Below, piece by piece: positions 1 to 4,839 of a stretch of DNA of 9,588 nucleotides. The stretch comes from Bacteroidota bacterium (GTDB lineage Bacteria > Bacteroidota > Ignavibacteria > UBA10030 > BY39): positions 1 through 9,588 of the forward strand of contig JAHJRJ010000002.1 of NCBI GenBank assembly GCA_018830765.1, in the 5' to 3' direction. Within the stretch, counting starts at the first letter, position 1; the number at the start of each line of letters is the position of its first letter. A program made the translations under genes and the position numbers. A model generated the notes under the pieces. It saw only the letters and a list, made by a program, of their open reading frames with translations, had not been told where the DNA came from and ran no database searches.

Positions 1-270
1 AGAATGGTTTTCAACGCCCTGTAACCTTAAAACAATATTGCGAAAGTTTAACGCAGGGCTGCCGGGTTTGGATTCTGAGTTTGGCACCTCGTTGTAAAAC
101 TCGAACCTTGTGAATTTTTCCGAAGTGCCTTCAACGTTCGAGGGTTCTGAGAAAGCCGGTGTGTACTCAAACGTTATTCCCCGTTCATCCGATTGGATTA
201 TACGGATGTCTTTTTCCTGTGCAGTCCCAAGCTGGAAAAATAGAAGTATTGCCAAAATTAATTTTTTCAT
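1..270 (-). CDS. Secreted protein N-terminus, resembles C25 peptidase/PorU-type propeptide (partial)
   Basis: The start codon is at 270-268 and 90 codons read leftward without a stop, so the 3' part lies outside the window. The first 18 residues form a clear signal peptide (MKK, a hydrophobic stretch, then GTA before QEK), so the product is exported. The mature part has a GITFEYTP stretch (residues 31-38) and a KPGSPALNFR segment (68-77). This resembles the 'G-x-P-x-L-P' strand at the start of gingipain-type propeptides, found in PorU sortases and other type IX secretion proteins. That family reading is an inference from a short pattern; no catalytic region is visible. The gene is divergent from everything else in the window. 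A hairpin with a T-tract lies in its leader, 9-40 bp upstream of the ATG. It could equally be another large secreted beta-rich protein. Confidence 0.6.
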   Translation of the reverse strand, partial: MKKLILAILLFFQLGTAQEKDIRIIQSDERGITFEYTPAFSEPSNVEGTSEKFTRFEFYNEVPNSESKPGSPALNFRNIVLRLQGVENHS

Positions 271-278
271 ATAAATAG

Positions 279-310
279 AAAAACCGAATGTTAATTCCTT
301 CAACATCCGG
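279..310 (-). promoter_or_regulatory. Hairpin plus T-tract in the leader of the minus-strand secreted gene
   Basis: On the minus strand, CCGGATGTT (310-302) pairs with AACATTCGG (292-284) around a 9-nt loop. This gives nine pairs including one G-U, followed at once by five T's (283-279). On the plus strand the same bases contain an A-C mismatch, so the structure favours minus-strand RNA. It has the shape of an intrinsic terminator yet sits just before a start codon at 270. It may be an attenuator, or a leftover terminator of a lost upstream gene. The loop carries an AAGGA stretch. Confidence 0.4.
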
Positions 311-343
311 TCGGTATCTAACTTTTAGCATACACCGTTATGA

Positions 344-419
344 CGTTAAAGGTTATCAAAAAAAACAAAATAGCATAAAAGCGGCTATTAAAAAATATTG
401 TTAAAAAAAACCTTTAACG
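344..419. repeat. 11-bp perfect inverted repeat with an inner small hairpin
   Basis: CGTTAAAGGTT at 344-354 is exactly the reverse complement of AACCTTTAACG at 409-419, separated by 54 bp. Inside lies a second 6-bp inverted repeat, AATAGC (369-374) and GCTATT (384-389). The segment sits between the divergent secreted gene and the decayed gene cluster. It could be an operator, ends of a tiny mobile remnant, or chance in AT-rich DNA. No target-site duplication is obvious. Confidence 0.35.
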
Positions 420-434
420 AAATAACGATATTAG

Positions 435-858
435 TTGCTCCAAAGTTTATATAAATTTTATGAAAATATATTAAAAGATTCAATGATAGTCAAGAACTTT
501 TTTTATAATTCAAATATTCCCTCGAACGAGTTTTACATCGATAAGTATGTCCCTCTTTGCTTCAAACGGCTTTCCTTGTGCAAATTATACAAACTTGGTA
601 TTAACCAAACTTCAGGACTCAAGATGGACACGAAATAGATTTTTTACTTGAACATCCGAACGGTTCGATTGTGGGGATCGAGGTCAAGAGTTCGGCTTCT
701 GTCGATTCTTATTCTTTTAAGACGCTAAAGTTTATCTCCGTGAAATAAAACAAAAGTTCATTCGTGGAATTGTTATTTACACGGGCAATGAAATAATACA
801 GTTCGATAAAAACTTATTCGCAGTTCCCGTTCAAGCGCTATGGAATATCTTCTATTAA
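435..858 (+). pseudogene. DUF4143-type AAA ATPase C-terminus, frameshifted remnant
   Basis: The C-terminal domain of a DUF4143/archaeal-type AAA ATPase can be read across three frames. The 435-610 frame gives a stretch ending KLYKLGINQT. The frame from 611 gives FRTQDGHEIDFLLE followed by GIEVKSSASVDSYSF. The frame from about 730 gives YLREIKQKFIRGIVIYTG and ends AVPVQALWNIFY with the stop at 856-858. The pattern 'RT-x-DG-x-E-x-DF ... VEVKSS ... G-x-x-x-YTG ... VPV-x-ALW' is typical of this nuclease-like domain. At least two frameshifts (near 609 and near 729) and absence of the N-terminal ATPase domain show it is dead. The part before about 575 is only weakly supported as belonging to it. 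These families are often accessory and frequently decayed. Confidence 0.6.
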
Positions 859-989
859 CACACAAAGGTAAAAAACTGTTCGATGAGATTTTTATTAAAC
901 ATGCGGAGTATATAACAAGTAACATTAGCGCAATTATTAAAGAAGCTTGGGCTTTCGCTTCAAGAAAAAAATTTTTCTCACAAAAGTAA
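840..989 (+). pseudogene. MarR-family regulator C-terminal stub
   Basis: A 49-codon frame begins at ATG 840 inside the end of the DUF4143 remnant and stops at 987-989. Residues 4-32 (LLLTHKGKKLFDEIF, then HAEYITS) match the segment after the winged-helix wing in MarR-family regulators, where 'LT-x-KG-x-x-L-F-x-x-I-F-P-x-HAEYI' is common. The helix-turn-helix that would bind DNA is missing, and the normal C-terminal helices are replaced by an unrelated tail from about residue 33. I read it as a truncated remnant, not a functional small gene. MarR regulators commonly sit beside yceI genes, and a yceI fragment follows directly in the same frame. Confidence 0.5.
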
Positions 990-995
990 ATTATA

Positions 996-1274
996 GTGAT
1001 AAAAAGATTTGCATCAGAAGCTGGTGCTTCCGTGGAAGAAATTGACTTTCAACCGGTTAAAACAAATAACAAGATAAAGCCGGTTGTTCTCGACACAAAG
1101 TTTAACGGACAAATGAAAGACCCGTGGGGTAACACAAGGGCAGGGTTTAAAGCAACAACATCGTTAAACAGGAAAGATTTTGGATTTGTTTGGAACAAGA
1201 CATTAGAGGCTGGCGGACTCCTTGTAGGTGAGAGTGTTGACGTAATAATCAATAAGGTGGGCTTTTTTTATTGA
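996..1274 (+). pseudogene. YceI-family protein C-terminal fragment
   Basis: Residues from about 28 onward read IKPVVLDTKFNGQMKDPWGN, then RAGFKATTSLNRKDFG, then VWNKTLEAGGLLVGESVDV. This is the highly characteristic C-terminal half of the YceI-like lipocalin fold, a periplasmic polyisoprenoid-binding barrel. A complete member is roughly 170-200 residues with a signal peptide; here only about 65 family residues remain. The upstream codons do not match the family, the only start is a GTG (996) without a ribosome site, and the end (KVGFFY) departs from the usual last strand. The frame is continuous with the MarR stub upstream across a stop at 987-989. That suggests an internal deletion of a former marR-yceI pair. 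Its stop codon overlaps the -35 element of the ybaB promoter. Confidence 0.7.
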
Positions 1275-1299
1275 CTTTCCGTCCCAAAAGCAATATATT
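1271..1299 (+). promoter_or_regulatory. Sigma70-like promoter for ybaB-recR
   Basis: TTGACT (1271-1276) and TATATT (1294-1299) are separated by exactly 17 bp, each one base from the E. coli-type consensus. Predicted transcription would start near 1305, giving a leader of about 20 nt that contains AGGAA (1316-1320) six bases before the ybaB ATG. The -35 box overlaps the stop codon of the yceI remnant, so the promoter survived, or arose at, the edge of the decayed region. Confidence 0.5.
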
Positions 1300-1326
1300 T
1301 TAATTAGAAATAAATAGGAATATATT

Positions 1327-1677
1327 ATGAAATTTCCCGGCGGCGGAATGCCGAATATGCAAAACATGATGAAGCAAGTTCAAAAGATGCAGGAAAAAAT
1401 GGCACAAATACAGGCTGAGCTTGAAAACAAAACAGTAACAGCCGAATCCGGCGGCGGTATGGTTAAAGTAACAGCCAACGGACGTCAGCAAATTATAAGA
1501 ATACAAATCGAGAAGGAAGTAATTAGCCCGGATGATGCTGAGATGCTCGAAGACTTAATTGTTGCCGCTGTGAACAAGGCAATCGAAGATTCACAGAAGA
1601 TGGCCCAGGAAGAAATGAATAAAGCAACTTCCGGAATGATACCTAATATTCCCGGACTCAACTTCCCCGGGCTCTAA
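1327..1677 (+). CDS. ybaB: YbaB/EbfC family nucleoid-associated protein
   Basis: The 116-residue product binds DNA as a dimer and is thought to shape the nucleoid. The gene is commonly linked to recR. The N-terminus carries a glycine/methionine-rich segment (FPGGGMPNMQNMMKQ) leading into a long helix with the repeated QKMQEKMAQIQAEL pattern (about 18-34). Then come the family core V-T-A-E-S-G-G-G-M-V-K-V-T-A-N-G (37-52) and a second helix containing DDAEMLEDLIVAAVNKA (68-84). The C-terminus ends PNIPGLNFPGL, the usual glycine/proline-rich tail. Length is normal for the family. The ATG is supported by AGGAA six bases upstream and a good promoter at 1271-1299. A 61-bp gap with a small hairpin separates it from recR. 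In many bacteria dnaX lies immediately upstream; here that place is taken by broken genes. Confidence 0.93.
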   Translation: MKFPGGGMPNMQNMMKQVQKMQEKMAQIQAELENKTVTAESGGGMVKVTANGRQQIIRIQIEKEVISPDDAEMLEDLIVAAVNKAIEDSQKMAQEEMNKATSGMIPNIPGLNFPGL

Positions 1678-1701
1678 CATTTTTTCCTTTTTAATTTTTT
1701 G

Positions 1702-1719
1702 CCGAAGGCATTCCTTCGG
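1702..1719. repeat. 7-bp-stem hairpin between ybaB and recR
   Basis: CCGAAGG (1702-1708) and CCTTCGG (1713-1719) form a perfect stem around the loop CATT. It is preceded, not followed, by a run of T's, and the following bases (AACATTTT) make a poor terminator tract. It may instead stabilise or process the ybaB message or partly limit read-through to recR. Confidence 0.4.
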
Positions 1720-1738
1720 AACATTTTAACTTGACAAT

Positions 1739-2335
1739 ATGCTTTATACATCCGAATTATTAGAAACCTTAATCGATGAGCTATCGCGGTTACCCGGCAT
1801 CGGCAGAAAAACAGCGCAGCGCTTGGCAATGTATATTATGAAATTGCCTCGCGAAGAAGTTGTAGGCATGGCAAAAGCTCTGGTAAACGTAAAAGACAAA
1901 GTCAAAAATTGTTCTATCTGCTCAAACTTTACGGAAGAAGACCCTTGTTTTATTTGCTCAAGTCCGAAACGCGATCGCACTACAATATGTGTGGTCGAAG
2001 AACCGAACGACGTAATCGCTATCGAAAAAACAAACGACTTCTTCGGGCTGTATCACGTTCTTGGCGGTGCGCTTTCTCCGCTGGACGGAATCGGTCCCGA
2101 AGATTTGAAAATCAAAGAACTTCTCCAACGCATCGACGATAATACTTTGGAAATAATTTTGGCGTTGAACCCGAATGTCGAGGGCGAGGCAACAACGCTT
2201 TATTTATCGCGCTTGCTCAAACCAGTCGGCATAAAATTAACAAGAATTGCCAGAGGAATTCCGATAGGAAGCGACTTGGAATTTGCCGACGAGGCAACCT
2301 TATCAAGAGCCATCGAAGGAAGAGTTACGATTTGA
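1739..2335 (+). CDS. recR: Recombination mediator protein RecR
   Basis: RecR acts with RecO (and RecF) to load RecA on gapped DNA coated with single-strand binding protein. The 198 residues match the usual length. The order is a helix-hairpin-helix (LPGIGRKTAQRLA, 18-30), a C4 zinc site (C58-x2-C61-x8-C70-x2-C73), and a Toprim domain. The Toprim domain starts near ICVVEEPNDV (83-92) and runs through NPNVEGEATTLYL to the signature TRIARGIPIGSDLEFADEAT. All zinc cysteines are present. No Shine-Dalgarno is visible before ATG 1739. The stop overlaps the TTG start of the next lipoprotein gene, so translation is probably coupled. The functional partner recF is also in this window. Confidence 0.96.
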   Translation: MLYTSELLETLIDELSRLPGIGRKTAQRLAMYIMKLPREEVVGMAKALVNVKDKVKNCSICSNFTEEDPCFICSSPKRDRTTICVVEEPNDVIAIEKTNDFFGLYHVLGGALSPLDGIGPEDLKIKELLQRIDDNTLEIILALNPNVEGEATTLYLSRLLKPVGIKLTRIARGIPIGSDLEFADEATLSRAIEGRVTI

Positions 2336-2925
2336 TTAACCGTTATTTAAAATATTACGCAATAATCTTCTTGTTTTTTTTAGTTCAAGGATGCGACATA
2401 TTTGAAACTAGAACTCCTGAAGATCCCTCGCAGCAGTCATCTACGTTCATCCAACCAACAACTCCCGACATAGTAATCACAAATTTTAAAAATTCTATAG
2501 AAGAATACAGTGTCGATAATTATGTAAGATGTTTGGTAGATGCGGCTTTCTCGGATAAAAATTTCGAGTTCGTTCCTTCGCAAGAAGCTGGAATCGACGG
2601 AGTAATATTTCAGGGCTGGAACAGAGATTCAGAACGACAGTATTTATTGAACATCGGAAAACCTCAATTCGGAAGCGCAGGACTTATCCTCACAAACAAA
2701 CGTATTACTAATGTTACTTCCGATTCGGTCGTCTATAATTTCGATTATGTTTTATATTATCCCCATAACAGAGAAAATTATCCGAAAAGTTTTTCCGGCA
2801 ATCTACAATTTTATTTGGCGGTCGACCAGAACAGAAACTGGAGTATTTTCAGGTGGATGGATTTTAAAACAACTTCACCCAACACTTGGAGTTATCTGAA
2901 AGCAATATTCAGTTCAGGGTTGTAA
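2332..2925 (+). CDS. Putative lipoprotein, NTF2-like shape (first of a tandem pair)
   Basis: The 197-residue product has a lipoprotein signal peptide: NRYLKYY, a hydrophobic core, then VQGC with the lipid cysteine at residue 21. A proline/serine/threonine-rich linker follows (about 28-48). The rest is a compact alpha+beta domain beginning IVITNFKNSIEEY and ending NWSIFRWMDF, which has the layout of small NTF2-like envelope proteins. I do not recognise a specific family name and assign no function. The TTG start at 2332 overlaps the recR stop by 4 nt, and no ATG gives the signal peptide, so the TTG is the likely start by coupled translation. The domain shares spacing and key residues with the next gene (an 'NF-x-N' helix start and a terminal 'W-x-I-x-RW-x-D'), suggesting an old duplication. 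Confidence 0.8.
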   Translation: MINRYLKYYAIIFLFFLVQGCDIFETRTPEDPSQQSSTFIQPTTPDIVITNFKNSIEEYSVDNYVRCLVDAAFSDKNFEFVPSQEAGIDGVIFQGWNRDSERQYLLNIGKPQFGSAGLILTNKRITNVTSDSVVYNFDYVLYYPHNRENYPKSFSGNLQFYLAVDQNRNWSIFRWMDFKTTSPNTWSYLKAIFSSGL

Positions 2926-2927
2926 AG

Positions 2928-3434
2928 ATGTTCCGACATAAAAATATATTGCTGTTTATTTTTCCGCTCATTTATTTATCGTGCATAAATCCGTTCGCGC
3001 CCGGTTGGGACGATGAGGCGGGTCAGCAAATTTGCCCAAATTTAACAGAAATTGAGGGTGTTTTGTGTAATTTTAGGAACGCTTATTCTTTTAAAGATAC
3101 AACCATTTACGGAAATTTATTGAGTCCCGATTTTACTTTCATATATCGCGATTACGACCGGGGCGTTGACGTTAGCTGGGGTAGAGAAGAAGAAATGCGT
3201 ATAACTTATGGACTCTTCCAAAGTGCTCAATCGCTATCGATCATATGGAATAAAGAAATCGCCTCCAGCGGTGATTCTCTGCGCAAGACGGTTGTGTTCG
3301 GATTCAACTTGACTATTACTTTTAACCCAAGTGACATTGCACGTGTAGATGGTTACGCAAATCTTACATTCGAGCGGGTGGGTTTTACTTCGCCCTGGAA
3401 AATTGTAAGATGGCGCGACGAATCTAACTTTTAA
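2928..3434 (+). CDS. Putative lipoprotein, NTF2-like shape (second of a tandem pair)
   Basis: From ATG 2928 the product has 168 residues, beginning with a short charged start (MFRHKN), a hydrophobic core and a cysteine at 19 (IYLSC). It is a probable lipoprotein signal, although the -3 residue (Y) is not the usual leucine. The mature part includes NFRNAYSFKD, DFTFIYRDYDRGVDVSWGRE, FNLTITFNP and the ending WKIVRWRDESNF. This fits a nuclear-transport-factor-2-like fold; function is unknown. A longer reading from TTG 2886 is possible, but it would lie inside the previous gene and bury the signal peptide. The ATG start lies 2 bp after the previous stop. It is 25 bp ahead of ftsX, so it likely shares the same transcript. 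Confidence 0.8.
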   Translation: MFRHKNILLFIFPLIYLSCINPFAPGWDDEAGQQICPNLTEIEGVLCNFRNAYSFKDTTIYGNLLSPDFTFIYRDYDRGVDVSWGREEEMRITYGLFQSAQSLSIIWNKEIASSGDSLRKTVVFGFNLTITFNPSDIARVDGYANLTFERVGFTSPWKIVRWRDESNF

Positions 3435-3459
3435 TAATTTTCTATTCCTGCTTAACATT

Positions 3460-4338
3460 ATGAGTCTAAGTTATACTATTAAAGAAGGTTTCTCCGGTTT
3501 CGCCCGGGCACGGCTGGCGGCGTTTACTTCGGTTGCTACGATTACAATCTCTTTATTACTGTTAGGTATATTTTTTGTCGTCACAATAAATACATCTCGC
3601 ATCGTCATCCTGATCAAAGAAAAAGTTGAGATGGAAGCTTTTCTTCAAGAGCCGGTAACGCGTCAACAGATAAACGAACTTCGGCAGTCAATTCTAAAAA
3701 TTGAAGGTGTCGAGAGTGTAATCTTTATCTCTAAAGAAGAAGCCGCTGCAATTTTCAAAAAAGAATTCGGCGAAGATATTGCTTCCGTCCTTGATTTCAA
3801 CCCTCTTCCGCCTTCATACAAAATATTCTTAAAAGACGATTACAAAAATTCCAAAAATGCTAATGAGGTCTATGCGAACATTAAAACTTTGAAGGGGGTG
3901 GATGATGTAATCTATCGGAAGGATTTAATAGAGTTCCTCGAAAAGAGAACCAGAATTATAAACTTAATCGGTTTGATAGTCGGAATTATAGTAGGCATTT
4001 CCGCTATCTTTTTAGTTTCGAACACAATCCGCCTGGCAATTTACTCAAAACGGAAAATTATACAAACTATGAAATTAGTTGGGGCAACGAGATGGTTCAT
4101 AAGAATGCCTTTTTTATTGGAAGGAATAATTCAAGGCGTCTTAGGCGGAATAATCTCGTGCTTAATCTTATATTCTATACTCGGCATATCATCTGCGTGG
4201 TTTACAAGTGAACTTAAAGAATTTTTAAAAATCGATTTTCACATTTACGGTTTATTATTTATTTTAGGAATAGTTCTCGGTTTTTTGGGAAGTATTATTT
4301 CAGTTAGAAAGTTTATCGGCGAGTCTGTTATTAACTGA
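3460..4338 (+). CDS. ftsX: Cell division protein FtsX
   Basis: FtsX is the membrane half of the FtsEX complex at the division site, where it controls peptidoglycan hydrolases. The 292 residues show the standard layout. A cytoplasmic N-terminus is followed by TM1 (about 21-43), an extracytoplasmic domain (about 45-165) with the conserved NPLPPSY (114-120), TM2 (166-188), TM3 (218-241) and TM4 (261-283). The cytoplasmic loop between TM2 and TM3 carries the signature NTIRLAIYSKRKIIQTMKLV (188-207) followed by GAT, expected to touch the FtsE ATPase. No ftsE is present next to it in the window, so the partner must be encoded elsewhere or outside the edges. The ATG at 3460 has no clear Shine-Dalgarno. 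It appears to be the last gene of the ybaB run, followed by a GC-rich palindrome with a T-tract. Confidence 0.93.
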   Translation: MSLSYTIKEGFSGFARARLAAFTSVATITISLLLLGIFFVVTINTSRIVILIKEKVEMEAFLQEPVTRQQINELRQSILKIEGVESVIFISKEEAAAIFKKEFGEDIASVLDFNPLPPSYKIFLKDDYKNSKNANEVYANIKTLKGVDDVIYRKDLIEFLEKRTRIINLIGLIVGIIVGISAIFLVSNTIRLAIYSKRKIIQTMKLVGATRWFIRMPFLLEGIIQGVLGGIISCLILYSILGISSAWFTSELKEFLKIDFHIYGLLFILGIVLGFLGSIISVRKFIGESVIN

Positions 4339-4405
4339 TTATACGCAAGCTAAAACTAAGTGCTTATCAGTGTTACTCGAAAACCGCCAAAGTTTAATTG
4401 ATTTT

Positions 4406-4462
4406 CCTTCCTGCGGCCCGCTTCGCCGAGCCAAGCGAGGCGAGGAGGTAGGCGAGTTTTTT
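4406..4462 (+). terminator. GC-rich palindromic block with T6: probable ftsX terminator or dispersed repeat
   Basis: The 51 bases 4406-4456 contain 37 G/C (73%) inside very AT-rich surroundings. CTTCGCC (4421-4427) pairs with GGCGAGG (4439-4445) with one G-U, and alternatively with GGCGAG (4451-4456), which is followed directly by TTTTTT (4457-4462). CGCTT/AAGCG can form an inner stem. This suits termination after ftsX. The abrupt composition also suits a dispersed GC-rich palindromic repeat inserted at the end of the operon. Confidence 0.45.
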
Positions 4463-4578
4463 CTCACGTCTAACATAAAAACTAACGAGAAAACAAATTT
4501 TTAATTTTTCGTATTTTCCCCTTGCGTTCATACCACTTTATTTGTATAATTAGTCGTAACATTTGTCAAAAGGTATGA

Positions 4579-4598
4579 TGTTGATAGTTTGTGGATAA
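4579..4598 (-). promoter_or_regulatory. Paired DnaA boxes, one perfect consensus
   Basis: TGTGGATAA at 4590-4598 is the exact complement of the consensus TTATCCACA. Three bases to its left lies TGTTGATAG (4579-4587), with two mismatches. They start 11 bp apart, about one helical turn, so both would face the same side of the DNA. Confidence 0.65.
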
Positions 4599-4661
4599 TT
4601 TTTTGCGTTTCAATATCTCTTTATTTTTTAGCTTTATCTTGCTTTTAAATATTATTTTCAC

Positions 4662-4682
4662 GTGTTGATAACTTTTCAACAC
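4662..4682. promoter_or_regulatory. Inverted pair of DnaA-box-like sites
   Basis: TGTTGATAA (4663-4671, one mismatch from the consensus complement) is followed by TTTTCAACA (4673-4681, opposite orientation, two mismatches). The outer bases GTGTTGA and TCAACAC make a perfect 7-bp inverted repeat around a 7-nt loop. Confidence 0.45.
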
Positions 4683-4758
4683 CCCTAATAACTTATTACT
4701 ATTAAAGCGAATATACAAATCTCTTAATGTTTACAATTTATTGATAACTGTAAATAAC

Positions 4759-4783
4759 ACATTTAGTAAAAATTACTAAATGT
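4759..4783. repeat. Perfect 11-bp-stem, 3-nt-loop palindrome upstream of dnaA
   Basis: ACATTTAGTAA (4759-4769) and TTACTAAATGT (4773-4783) are exact reverse complements separated by AAA. The centre is about 70 bp before the dnaA start codon. It could be an operator for a regulator of dnaA, a leader hairpin or part of the origin architecture. No G/C-rich stem or T-tract follows, so it is not a classical terminator. Confidence 0.6.
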
Positions 4784-4803
4784 TCACATCTTTGTCTACA
4801 ACA

Positions 4804-4812
4804 TGTTGATAA
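4804..4812 (-). promoter_or_regulatory. DnaA-box-like site in the dnaA leader
   Basis: TGTTGATAA, one mismatch from the complement of TTATCCACA, ends 27 bases before the dnaA ATG. It is the second exact copy of this nonamer in the spacer. A DnaA site this close to the start suits autorepression of dnaA. Confidence 0.5.
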
Positions 4813-4839
4813 CTATTTTTAACAGGGGTTTTTACGAAT

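Larger units (their letters stand above)
4339..4839. other. Upstream half of candidate bipartite oriC (501-bp spacer before dnaA)
   Basis: No gene is visible in these 501 bp. The left third holds the ftsX terminator-like palindrome. The rest is AT-rich and contains one perfect consensus DnaA box (TTATCCACA, minus strand, 4590-4598), several one- or two-mismatch boxes facing the same way, and a strong hairpin (4759-4783). Location directly before dnaA, box density and composition support a replication origin and/or dnaA autoregulatory region. Assignment as origin is an inference; a GC-skew switch could not be computed here. Confidence 0.65.

Noticed and set aside
1731..1736. Perfect TTGACA hexamer just before recR
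   Set aside because: It lies two bases before the recR ATG, so a matching -10 would fall inside the gene and the transcript would miss the start.
1971..1978. GCGATCGC octamer (HIP1-like palindrome) in recR
   Set aside because: A single copy within coding sequence; no repetition in the window to suggest a functional repeat.
2886..2927. TTG start extending the second lipoprotein by 14 residues
   Set aside because: It would lie inside the previous gene and put non-hydrophobic residues before the signal peptide; ATG 2928 gives a proper lipoprotein leader.
4730..4758. Possible dnaA promoter with TTTACA at 4730-4735
   Set aside because: No convincing -10 at a suitable distance; AT-rich origin DNA gives many such matches.
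4799..4808. 10-bp palindrome CAACATGTTG before dnaA
   Set aside because: Short and overlapping the DnaA-like site at 4804; probably explained by the box itself.
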